Origin: Planctomycetota bacterium
GTDB lineage: Bacteria > Planctomycetota > PUPC01 > DSUN01
Reading direction: 5' to 3'
Length of the DNA: 11,453 bases
Assembly: GCA_016872875.1 (NCBI GenBank)
Contig: VGYW01000273.1
Span: forward strand, 1-11,453
Below the pieces are notes generated by a model. The model was given only the letters and a program-made list of their open reading frames with translations, did not search any database and was not told the DNA's origin. The stretch's first letter is position 1. Each line of letters begins with the position of its first letter. A program made the translations under genes and the position numbers. Below, one piece after another: positions 1-6,400 of the stretch.

Positions 1-104
1 GGCGCAATGACGCGAGGCCTCGAGAGAGATGAGCCCGCATCGGACCGACACTCCTGCCGACCTCGAAAAGCCCCGCTCTGCGGGAGCCCAGGGGATCCGT
101 CGTG

Positions 105-118
105 AAAAAAACTTGACT
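105..118 (+). promoter_or_regulatory. Possible -35 region with A-tract upstream of the kinase
   Basis: A run of seven A (105-111) is followed by TTGACT (113-118), like an UP-type A-tract plus a sigma70-type -35 box. No convincing -10 hexamer follows 16-18 bases later; the sequence there is pyrimidine-rich (TCTCTTCTCTTTTC). Just upstream, 72-84 can form a short CCCGC/GCGGG hairpin. The rest of 1-201 shows no gene I can support. Confidence 0.25.
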
Positions 119-154
119 TTCCACATGGCGGCTTCGCTCTCTTCTCTTTTCTTC

Positions 155-180
155 TTTCGCGCCTTTTCGCGTGTTTCGCG
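155..180 (+). repeat. Three direct TTTCGCG copies in the kinase leader
   Basis: TTTCGCG occurs at 155-161, 165-171 and 174-180, spaced 10 and 9 bases, about one helical turn apart. It lies 22 bases upstream of the kinase start, within the presumed 5' leader. It could be a regulator site or simply a biased pyrimidine/CG tract. Confidence 0.4.
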
Positions 181-201
181 GGCAAATCCTGGAGACTTCC
201 G

Positions 202-1227
202 ATGAACCGCAAGCGCCTGGAAGAACTGCTGGCCGCCTTCCCGTCCAAGCGGATCGCCATCATCGGCGACTTCTGCATGGACATCTACTGGCACGCGGAC
301 ATGACCCGCTCGCTCCTCTCGCGCGAGACGCCGCACTTCCCGCGCCCGGTCATCGAGGAGAAGTTCTCCGGCGGCGCCGCGGCCAACGTGGCCTGGAACC
401 TCCGCGAGCTCGGCGTCGGAACCGTCCTGCCCATCACCGTCTTCGGGGACGACTGGCGCGGGCGCGAGCTCTGCCGCATCCTCGAGGGGCGCCACGGCTG
501 CGACCTCCGACACGTCGTCCACGCCCCTGGCCGCCTCACCCCCGCCTTCGCCAAGCCCATCCTCCACGGCTTCAACTCCCAGCAGGAGGACGCCCGCCTG
601 GACTTCGAGAACGCCGACCCCACCCCGCCCGACATCGAGGACATCGTTCTCGCCAACCTGGCCGAGGCCATGCCCACGCTCGACGCGCTCCTGATTGCGA
701 ACCAGATCAACAACAGCCTCATCAGCGCCCGCGTGCGGAAGGGCGTCCTGCGCCTCGCCGCGGAGCACCCGAAGGTCGTGGCCATCGCGGACTCGCGCAG
801 CGAGATCGGCAAGTTCACAGGCGTGGCCCTCAAGCCCAACGAGATCGAGGCCGCCAGGGTCTTCCACCCCGCCATCTCGCCGGCCGAGATTACCGACGCT
901 GTGATCCGCGACAGTGGCCGCCGCCTGAGCCAGCGCGCGGGGAAGCCCGTCTTCCTCACCGTCGGCGAGCGGGGGGCCTTCGTCTTCGGCGGCAAACGCT
1001 GCGACCACGTGCCCGGCTACCGGGCCGAGCCGCCGATAGACATCGTGGGTGCGGGCGACACCTTCATCGCGGCCCTGGCCGCGGCGCTGGCGAGCGGCGC
1101 GAGCAACGTGGAGGCCGCGGACCTTGCCTGCCTGGCCGCGGCGGTCACGGTGAAGAAGATAGGGATAACGGGCGCGGCGAGCCCCGAGGAGCTCCTTACG
1201 AGGCACAGCAATGCGCTGGGCGCGTGA
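202..1227 (+). CDS. PfkB-family sugar kinase, RfaE/HldE kinase-domain type
   Basis: This 341-residue protein looks like a ribokinase/PfkB ATP-dependent carbohydrate kinase, closest in layout to the kinase half of HldE/RfaE (D-glycero-D-manno-heptose-7-phosphate kinase). Visible landmarks are IIGDFCMDIYW (about 20-30), the Gly-rich PfkB signature SGGAAANVAWN (56-66), RLDFE (132-136), ADSR near 196-199, the KPNEIEA segment (211-217), and the C-terminal signature DIVGAGDTF (280-288), whose Asp286 is the expected catalytic base. There is no cytidylyltransferase domain, so it is kinase-only. The ATG at 202 is preceded by GGAG (191-194) at 7-base spacing. The HAD phosphatase downstream is on the same strand, which suggests a shared sugar-phosphate pathway, possibly activated heptose. 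The substrate is inferred; another sugar kinase of the family is possible. The stop codon overlaps the left arm of an inverted repeat. Confidence 0.85.
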   Translation: MNRKRLEELLAAFPSKRIAIIGDFCMDIYWHADMTRSLLSRETPHFPRPVIEEKFSGGAAANVAWNLRELGVGTVLPITVFGDDWRGRELCRILEGRHGCDLRHVVHAPGRLTPAFAKPILHGFNSQQEDARLDFENADPTPPDIEDIVLANLAEAMPTLDALLIANQINNSLISARVRKGVLRLAAEHPKVVAIADSRSEIGKFTGVALKPNEIEAARVFHPAISPAEITDAVIRDSGRRLSQRAGKPVFLTVGERGAFVFGGKRCDHVPGYRAEPPIDIVGAGDTFIAALAAALASGASNVEAADLACLAAAVTVKKIGITGAASPEELLTRHSNALGA

Positions 1228-1265
1228 ATGTTGAATGTTGAACGCTGAATGATGAATGTTGAATG
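1226..1265 (+). repeat. Left arm of 40-bp inverted repeat, GAATGTT heptamers
   Basis: Six GAATG pentamers (one as GAACG) recur every 7 bases, joined by TT, TT, CT, AT and TT. The arm starts within the stop codon of the kinase (TGA 1225-1227) and ends just before the ribosome binding site of the four-helix-bundle gene. It is the reverse complement of 1720-1759 at 37 of 40 positions. After a 2-base offset the match continues for AAGAA (1266-1270) against TTCTT (1713-1717). Confidence 0.9.
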
Positions 1266-1282
1266 AAGAAAGGAGAGCGGCA

Positions 1283-1699
1283 ATGGCCGATGCGGGACGG
1301 CAGTCGCGGAGTTTCGACCTGGAAGATCGGCTCATCAACTTCGCGGTGCGCATCACGAGGGTCGTCGAAGCATTGCCGGACACAAGGGTTAGCAACCACG
1401 TGGGGGGGCAGTTGCTGCGGTCCGGGACATCGCCAGCCTTTCACTATGGGGAGGTGGAAGGGGCTGAGTCCAAGGACGACTTCATCCACAAGATGAAGGT
1501 GTGCCTGAAGGAATTGCGCGAGGCGCGCATCGCACTCCTCATCGTCGAGAGGCGAGAACTATTGCCCCCGCGGAAGGTGGCCGGCGTTCTCGCCGAGTGC
1601 GAGGAACTCATCCGGATATTCCGCTCGGGCATCACCACCGCGGAGCAGAATCGCGCGAGACGCCCCGCGTCCCGGCGGTCACACGCAAGGGAGACCTGA
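1283..1699 (+). CDS. Four-helix-bundle protein, 23S rRNA intervening-sequence protein (IVP/S23) family
   Basis: The 138-residue product matches the pattern of IVP/S23 four-helix-bundle proteins: an N-terminal FDLEDRLINFAVRI helix, the conserved GGQLLRSGTSPAFHYGE turn, DFIHKMKVCLKELREAR, and a last helix of charged and aliphatic residues. The Arg/Lys-rich tail (RARRPASRRSH) is probably disordered. Family members were first known from insertions in 23S rRNA genes and resemble the Avd accessory proteins of diversity-generating retroelements; most copies outside these contexts have no known function. ATG 1283 is chosen because AGGAG (1271-1275) lies 7 bases upstream; an in-frame ATG at 1256 lies inside the repeat arm and has no ribosome binding site. 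The gene is enclosed by inverted repeats and splits a kinase/phosphatase pair, which suggests it arrived as a unit. Confidence 0.85.
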   Translation: MADAGRQSRSFDLEDRLINFAVRITRVVEALPDTRVSNHVGGQLLRSGTSPAFHYGEVEGAESKDDFIHKMKVCLKELREARIALLIVERRELLPPRKVAGVLAECEELIRIFRSGITTAEQNRARRPASRRSHARET

Positions 1700-1719
1700 T
1701 GACGACGCTCCCTTCTTCA

Positions 1720-1759
1720 CATTCATCATTCAACATTCAGCGTTCAACATTCATCATTC
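1720..1759 (+). repeat. Right arm of 40-bp inverted repeat, CATTC heptamers
   Basis: CATTC pentamers recur every 7 bases (one as CGTTC), the reverse complement of 1226-1265 with three mismatches. A transcript across 1226-1759 could pair the two arms into a long stem with the four-helix-bundle gene in the loop. This would be analogous in shape to intervening sequences in 23S rRNA, though no rRNA is present here. Confidence 0.9.
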
Positions 1760-1786
1760 CGCTCCGCTCAGCAGAGGAAGCCTATC

Positions 1787-2623
1787 GTGGATAGCCTGTG
1801 CCAGGCGAATGTCGAAGTCCTCAACTCATCCATCGGGCGTGCCCCCTTCCACCACGCGCTCTTCGACTTCGACGGCACGATCTCGGTGATCCGCGAGGGC
1901 TGGGAGCGGGTGATGGCGCCCCTGATGACCGAGATGATCGCGGGTCAGGCGGGCGACCCCGACGGCTCCGTCCGCCGCGAGGTGGAACGCTACGTGGACG
2001 AATCCACCGGGCTCCAGACCATTCTCCAGATGGACTGGCTGGCCCAAACCGTGGCCCGACGCCGCGGGGCCGACAATGCGCTGACCGCCGAAGAGTACAA
2101 GGCTCTCTACAACGAGCGGCTGATGCGCCACATCCACGACCGGCTGGCGCGGCTCACGAGCGGCCAGACGCCCCGCGAGGAGATGATGCTCGCCGGCGCC
2201 GAGCCGTTTCTCCAGGCGCTCGCCGGGCACGGCGTCACCCTCTACGTGGCGAGCGGCACGGACGTCGGGGACGTTCGGCGCGAGGCGGCGGCGCTCAGCG
2301 TGGCCCGCTACTTCCGAGGCGGCATCTTCGGCGCCGTGGGCGCCTCGCGCGCCTGCTCGAAAGCCGCGGTCGTTCGTGATATTCTGGAGTCTCACCGGCT
2401 CGAAGGCCCCGAGCTCCTCGTCGTGGGCGACGGGCCGGTGGAGATTCGTGAGGGGAAGGCGCGGGGGGCGGTCGCCGTGGGCGTCGCCAGCGACGAGGTC
2501 CGCCGCCGCGGCCTCAACCCCCGCAAGCGCGAGCGGCTCGTCGCGGCTGGCGCCGACATCATCATTCCCGATTTCACCGCGGCCGAGGCCCTCCTCGCCC
2601 TCCTGTTCCCGACCGCCTCGTGA
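1787..2623 (+). CDS. HAD-superfamily hydrolase, probable sugar-phosphate phosphatase
   Basis: The 278-residue protein has all four HAD motifs: motif I FDFDGT (Asp27 nucleophile, Asp29 acid/base), motif II VASGTD (Ser156), motif III Lys192 in CSKAAVV, and motif IV VVGDGPVE (Asp215). The roughly 120 residues between motifs I and II, predicted mostly helical, would be a C1-type cap, as in phosphoglycolate-phosphatase-like enzymes. This is not the capless GmhB type that acts in the ADP-heptose pathway, so a heptose role is only suggested by the upstream kinase. The start is GTG 1787, preceded by GAGGAAG (1774-1780) at 6-base spacing. The gene begins 27 bases after the right arm of the inverted repeat. 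It was presumably next to the kinase before the four-helix-bundle unit arrived. Substrate unknown. Confidence 0.85.
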   Translation: MDSLCQANVEVLNSSIGRAPFHHALFDFDGTISVIREGWERVMAPLMTEMIAGQAGDPDGSVRREVERYVDESTGLQTILQMDWLAQTVARRRGADNALTAEEYKALYNERLMRHIHDRLARLTSGQTPREEMMLAGAEPFLQALAGHGVTLYVASGTDVGDVRREAAALSVARYFRGGIFGAVGASRACSKAAVVRDILESHRLEGPELLVVGDGPVEIREGKARGAVAVGVASDEVRRRGLNPRKRERLVAAGADIIIPDFTAAEALLALLFPTAS

Positions 2624-2716
2624 GGGGAAGCTGTGGACTAGAAGAATTCAGCGACTGCCCCGGGTGGCCCCCCAGGGTCGCCCTTCCCGGCGCAAGTCCC
2701 CTGCGCAGAGCGGCGC

Positions 2717-3001
2717 GTCATTCTCACATTCTTGAGAATGTGGGAATGACGCTGGGAGCGGGGCCAGCGGTGGGGTGGCGGGAGCGTCAGGCAGCCCGCC
2801 CGCGTGCAGAACTCAAGGAGCGCGGACGTTTCGGAAGGAGCGTCATTCTCACATTCGTGAGGATGTAGGAATCACGACCGAGGCGGAGGCCAGGGGTGCG
2901 GCGGCGCGGGGGGACCAGGCAGTGGCCCAGCGCGCGGATGCACGCCCTGTGGACTGCTCGGAGGGTTGTCCTTCTCACATTCTTGAGAATGTGAGAATGA
3001 C
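2717..3001 (+). repeat. Upstream part of palindrome array: three 34-bp palindromes, ~126-bp period
   Basis: Palindromes lie at 2717-2750, 2842-2875 and 2968-3001, with start-to-start distances of 125 and 126. The consensus is GTCATTCTCACATTCT, a 2-base centre (TG here), then AGAATGTGAGAATGAC. The first has one change (GTGGG in the right arm, wobble-compatible), the third has one (GTCC at the left end), and the middle copy is degenerate. The 91-92-base spacers resemble those downstream (shared GGAGGCCAGGGG-like blocks and TTTCGGAAGG/TTTGGGACGG-like ends) but have diverged more. No T-run follows, so these are not ordinary terminators, although the first lies 94 bases after the HAD stop. Apart from these units I see no gene in 2624-3117. 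Confidence 0.9.
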
Positions 3002-3117
3002 AACTCGGGCCCCGCTGTGGCTCTAGAGGCAGTGGCGCCGTTTTGGAAGGAATGGTAGAACGGTGGCGGCCCGGACCGGGTGTAGGTAGTGGAGGCAGGC
3101 AAGCAGGAGGCACAGCG

Positions 3118-3399
3118 ATGGAGAAGCCGGAGAAGGAGGAACGCCAGTTGGAGCGGATCATCAAGGGGTTCGCCAACCATAGGCGGATCGAGATGATGCG
3201 CCTTCTCCAACAACGCCCGGACCTCTCGTTGCTGGAAGTCTGCAAGTCTCTCCGGATCGGCATCAAGACCGGCTCGGAGCACATGCGGCGCCTCGCTCTC
3301 GCCGGACTGGTGGCAAAGAGGAACGACTGGCGCTGGGTCCGGCATCGGCTGACCCAGCGAGGGGTGGACATTCTGGCCTTCCTGAGGACGCTCGCATGA
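3118..3399 (+). CDS. Small winged-helix DNA-binding protein, ArsR-like
   Basis: The 93-residue product reads as one winged helix-turn-helix domain of ArsR type. It has HRRIEMMRLLQQRP (21-34, helix and turn), LSLLEVCKSL (37-46, first HTH helix), a recognition helix about 50-62 (KTGSEHMRRLALA), GLVAKRNDWRWVRHRLTQRG (63-82) as the beta wing, and a short closing helix. I see no metal-binding Cys pair; the single Cys is at position 42. ATG 3118 is chosen for AGGAGG (3105-3110) at 7-base spacing; an in-frame ATG at 3043 would add a Gly/Arg-rich stretch with no ribosome binding site. It is flanked on both sides by 34-bp palindromes, which are natural candidate targets, but no binding is shown. With so short a domain the family assignment is fair, not certain. 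Confidence 0.75.
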   Translation: MEKPEKEERQLERIIKGFANHRRIEMMRLLQQRPDLSLLEVCKSLRIGIKTGSEHMRRLALAGLVAKRNDWRWVRHRLTQRGVDILAFLRTLA

Positions 3400-3579
3400 T
3401 CAGCCCATCTCAGCACGGGCCGGCAGCTCGCGGCCGCGGGGAGCGGCCAAGCGGGCCCCCGGGTGCTGACGGGCGGGGCCGGCCGGGGCAGCGATCAACG
3501 AGGGGACGGCACACACCCGCGTCGAGCCGTGTCAGACAACGGCAGACCGATGCGGAACTGGAGGGGTGGGACCGATGGC

Positions 3580-4117
3580 CTCATTCTCACATTCTCAAGA
3601 ATGTGAGAATGACGAGCGGAGGAGCCACGGGCACGGGCGAGGGAGCCTGGGGCCGCGGCCCGCCTCTTGGTGCGGCGGCTCCGTCGCTCTTTGGGACGGC
3701 GCGGCTCATTCTCACATTCTCAAGAATGTGAGAATGACCAGCGCAGGGGCCAGGGGCGCGCGGGCGAGGGAGCTCGGGGCGGCGGCCCGCCTCTTGGTGC
3801 GGCGGCTCCGTCGCTCTTTGGGACGGCGCGGCTCATTCTCACATTCTCAAGAATGTGAGAATGACGAGCGGAGGGGCCAGGGGCGCGCGGGCGAGGGAGC
3901 CTGGGGCCGCGGCCCGCCTCTTGGTGCGGCGGCTCTGTCGCTCTTTGGGACGGCGCGGCTCATTCTCACATTCTCGAGAATGTGAGAATGACCAGCGCAG
4001 GGGCCAGGGGCGCGCGGGCGAGGGAGCCCGGGGCGGCGGCCCGCCTCTTGGTGCGGAGGCGATGCGGCTCTCTGGGAAGGGGTCTCATTCTCAGATTCTC
4101 AAGAATGTGAGAATGAC
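3580..4117 (+). repeat. Core tandem array: five 34-bp palindromes in ~126-bp units
   Basis: Palindromes lie at 3580-3613, 3705-3738, 3832-3865, 3959-3992 and 4084-4117 (steps of 125, 127, 127 and 125). The arms match the upstream copies except that the first base is C; the centre is CA, or CG at 3959 where the palindrome core is fully symmetric. One arm base differs in the last copy (CAGATTC). The spacers are 91-93 bases and nearly identical, containing GCCCGCCTCTTGGTGCGG and GTCGCTCTTTGGGACGG. Spacers 1 and 3 start GAGCGGAG and carry GGCCGCGG; spacers 2 and 4 start CAGCGCAG and carry GGCGGCGG, so the units alternate ABAB. Before the array, 3400-3579 shows no gene I can support. Confidence 0.95.
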
Positions 4118-4230
4118 GCAGGGGCGGGGGGACAGGGACGCGCCGGCAAGAGCGCCGGGCGGTCCGCGGCAGGCAACGGCCATGAGTGCGAGTGGGCATG
4201 CCCCATGGGTTGCCGGGAAGGGGCGTCGGT

Positions 4231-4386
4231 CTCATGCTCGTGGGGATATGGCAGCGATGACGGGAGGGCGGCGCGGGACTCGGGGGCACCGGGGCGGGTG
4301 GAGGTGGTGCCACGCGCAAGTGTGCGTGTGATGCGTGTTTCTCAGATGGGGCGTTGTTCTCACATTCTTGAGAATGTGAGAATGAC
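4231..4386 (+). repeat. Decayed palindrome and final intact palindrome upstream of secreted-protein gene
   Basis: An intact copy lies at 4353-4386 (centre TG, with two left-arm changes, both wobble-compatible in RNA). A strongly decayed copy can be seen at 4231-4261 (CTCAT at the left, GATGAC at the right). The unit period persists in other landmarks: GCAAGTGTGCGTGT at 4316 and GCAAGTGTGCATGT at 4442 are 126 bases apart, and a weaker related TGCGAGTGGGCATG starts at 4188, 128 bases before 4316. The array therefore seems to run nearly to the ribosome binding site of the next gene. I see no separate gene in 4118-4490. Confidence 0.8.
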
Positions 4387-4490
4387 GGCAGCGGAGGTGT
4401 GGGGTGCACTGGCAGGGGCATGATGGGCAATGGTCCCGTGTGCAAGTGTGCATGTCCGGCCAGTGCCGAGGAGTGAAGGAGAGAGCTTTG

Positions 4491-6389
4491 GTGCGAGTGA
4501 TGTTGGCCATGGTAGTTGTGTGGGGAGGCGTGGCACTGGCGGGCGTGGGCGACCCGCAGACGAAGACCGACCACCCCTGGTATCCGGGCGAGCTGTCGTG
4601 CTCGACCTGGGAGCGGCTCTTCAAGAGCCAAGCCGAGCTCTATGAACGGGTCACAGGCAAGAAGGTCACGTCCGATGAGGACAAGGCTCTCGCATCGTGG
4701 TACTGGCGGAACCTCAACGTCCACCACTGCACGACGGCCAACGAGGACTTCTGGGGCAAGGGGATCGAGAAGGGCGAGGAGACCCGCGAGTACTGGGCGG
4801 GCCTCTTCGCCTACGGCTTCGGGCTCTGCTACGCCACGCACCACCAGATGGCGGCCGAGTTCATCAAGCTCCTGGGCCCGGAGCGCTCGCGGGCGATGGG
4901 CGTCGCAGGGCACACGACCTTCGAGGTCTGGCTCACCGGCGGCCCCTACGGGGCGGGCCAGTGGGCGCTCCTCGACCACGACGTCTCCACCGTGGTCTTC
5001 ACCCCCGACGGCTCGCGGCTGATGGGCCTGATGGAGGTGAGCAAGGACATGTCGAGCATCAAGAAGAGCAACCGCGAGAGGGGCTTCATCCCAGGCGGCC
5101 TCCACCCCAGCGACCCCGGCGCCTACAAGAGCGTGAACTGGGCGGGCTACACCACGGGCTACGCCGGGCCGCCGCCGCTGGTGAACCTGCGTTCCGGCGA
5201 ATCCGTCCGCCGAGTCCTCAAGCCCGGCCTCGACGACGGCAAGACCTTCGCCTACTGGGGCATCAACTACATGACAGGCGGCATCCCCGGCCCAGAGCGC
5301 GCCCACACCTGGGTGAACCAGCCCGACAAGATGTACAAGAGCGGGCGCGACTCCGGCTACAAGCCTGGCCAGGCCCGCTACTCGAATGCCGTGTTCACCT
5401 ACAAGCCCGACTTCGCCTCGGGCAAGTACCGCGAGGGGATCATTGACGAGTCGGAAAAGCACGTAACCTTCGAGTGGCAAAGCCCTTACGTCGTGGCCGC
5501 CACCCCGCCGCCCGCAAGCGTGAAGGAGAAGTACGGCATCTACAAGCCCGGCTGCACGAACGGCCTCGTCCTCAAGGGCAAGATGACGTGTCCCGTGGAG
5601 GTCTCCACCGACCAGGGCGCCACCTGGCAGAAGGGGGGCGAGGCGAAGGACGGGTTGGACCTCACCGATCTGGCCAAGGGCCACCTCCAGTACTGGATTC
5701 GGTTCGGCGCGGGCGCGAAGGCCCTGGCCGATTCGGGCCTGACGATGATCACGGTCTGCCAGTGCTCGCCCGCCGTCACACCGCGCCTCAAGCCGGGCAC
5801 CAACAAGGTCACATACGAGGCGTCGGGCCGCGCCGCCATCTCGGCTGGGCCGAACATCCCCCAGGCCAAGGCACACATGGTCGAGGGCGCCTTCGATTCG
5901 CCGAAGGTGACCCTTGAGTTGGCTGCCCCACGCAAGGCCAAGGCCGTGGCCGTCTACGCCGCCGACTGGGTCTCCTGTGGCGCGCCCCCCAGGCCGTCGA
6001 AGTACAACATTGACTACTCGCTCGACGGCGGCAAGACCTGGAGGCCCATCGTCAAGGACCGCGAGGTGGTGCAGCGTCCGCCCGAGCCGAACGACTGGTG
6101 GAGCCAGACCCTGAACCAGGGCGATGCCCCCCTCGATGGCGTCCAGGGGCCGGTCCGCGTCCGGTTCACCAACACTGGCGGTCGCCCCTACCGCAAGGCC
6201 GAGGCGCACCTCGTCTACGCCGTCGAGAACACCAGCCCGCTCAAAGTCACCTTCGCCTGGAAGGACGGCGGGCAGGTCAAGCAGGCCAGCCACACCTACA
6301 AGACGGCTGCGGGCCAGGCCGATGCCTCGTGGAGCTTCGACGCGGGGGCGAACCCGGAGACCCTCTGGGTGGAGTACGCGGCGGAGTGA
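4491..6389 (+). CDS. Secreted protein with transglutaminase-like domain and Asp-box repeats
   Basis: This 632-residue protein starts with a signal peptide (hydrophobic MLAMVVVWGGVALA, probable cleavage after Ala17), so it is likely exported. Residues about 108-170 follow the transglutaminase-like order: Cys113 in GLCYATHHQMA, His141 in GVAGHTTFEVWL, and Asp162 or Asp164 in WALLDHDVS. This order fits a papain-like cysteine-protease or transglutaminase fold. C-terminally, STDQGATW (372-379) and SLDGGKTW (510-517) are Asp-box motifs typical of beta-propeller or sialidase-like sheets, within regions that look like beta sandwiches. Activity and substrate are unknown. Start GTG 4491 is chosen because AAGGAGAG (4476-4483) lies 7 bases upstream; GTG could be replaced by ATG 4500. 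Its leader is made of the palindrome array, so regulation through that array is possible. It appears monocistronic. Confidence 0.7.
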   Translation: MRVMLAMVVVWGGVALAGVGDPQTKTDHPWYPGELSCSTWERLFKSQAELYERVTGKKVTSDEDKALASWYWRNLNVHHCTTANEDFWGKGIEKGEETREYWAGLFAYGFGLCYATHHQMAAEFIKLLGPERSRAMGVAGHTTFEVWLTGGPYGAGQWALLDHDVSTVVFTPDGSRLMGLMEVSKDMSSIKKSNRERGFIPGGLHPSDPGAYKSVNWAGYTTGYAGPPPLVNLRSGESVRRVLKPGLDDGKTFAYWGINYMTGGIPGPERAHTWVNQPDKMYKSGRDSGYKPGQARYSNAVFTYKPDFASGKYREGIIDESEKHVTFEWQSPYVVAATPPPASVKEKYGIYKPGCTNGLVLKGKMTCPVEVSTDQGATWQKGGEAKDGLDLTDLAKGHLQYWIRFGAGAKALADSGLTMITVCQCSPAVTPRLKPGTNKVTYEASGRAAISAGPNIPQAKAHMVEGAFDSPKVTLELAAPRKAKAVAVYAADWVSCGAPPRPSKYNIDYSLDGGKTWRPIVKDREVVQRPPEPNDWWSQTLNQGDAPLDGVQGPVRVRFTNTGGRPYRKAEAHLVYAVENTSPLKVTFAWKDGGQVKQASHTYKTAAGQADASWSFDAGANPETLWVEYAAE

Positions 6390-6400
6390 GGCCGTCCCAT

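Noticed and set aside
1..105. C-terminal end of an upstream gene
   Set aside because: One frame is open from base 1 to TGA at 103-105, but the peptide is short, Arg/Pro-rich and not recognisable; the other frames stop at once.
2717..2750. Intrinsic terminator of the HAD gene
   Set aside because: The hairpin is strong, but no T-run follows and the same element recurs many times away from gene ends, so it is treated as part of the array.
3396..4331. Several overlapping open frames through the palindrome array (peptides with HSHILKNVRMT, SHSQECEND or LILTFSRM)
   Set aside because: They arise because the repeat has few stop codons in any frame. The ~126-bp units vary by 1-2 bases and shift frame, and no ribosome binding site or protein-like composition supports them.
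2717..4386. CRISPR array
   Set aside because: The repeat is palindromic and evenly spaced, but the spacers are about 91-93 bases and nearly identical to each other in the core, so the whole unit is a tandem repeat. No cas gene is present.
3966..6293. Long minus-strand open frame opposite the secreted-protein gene
   Set aside because: It is a shadow of high-GC coding sequence on the plus strand, runs into the repeat array, and has no recognisable domain.
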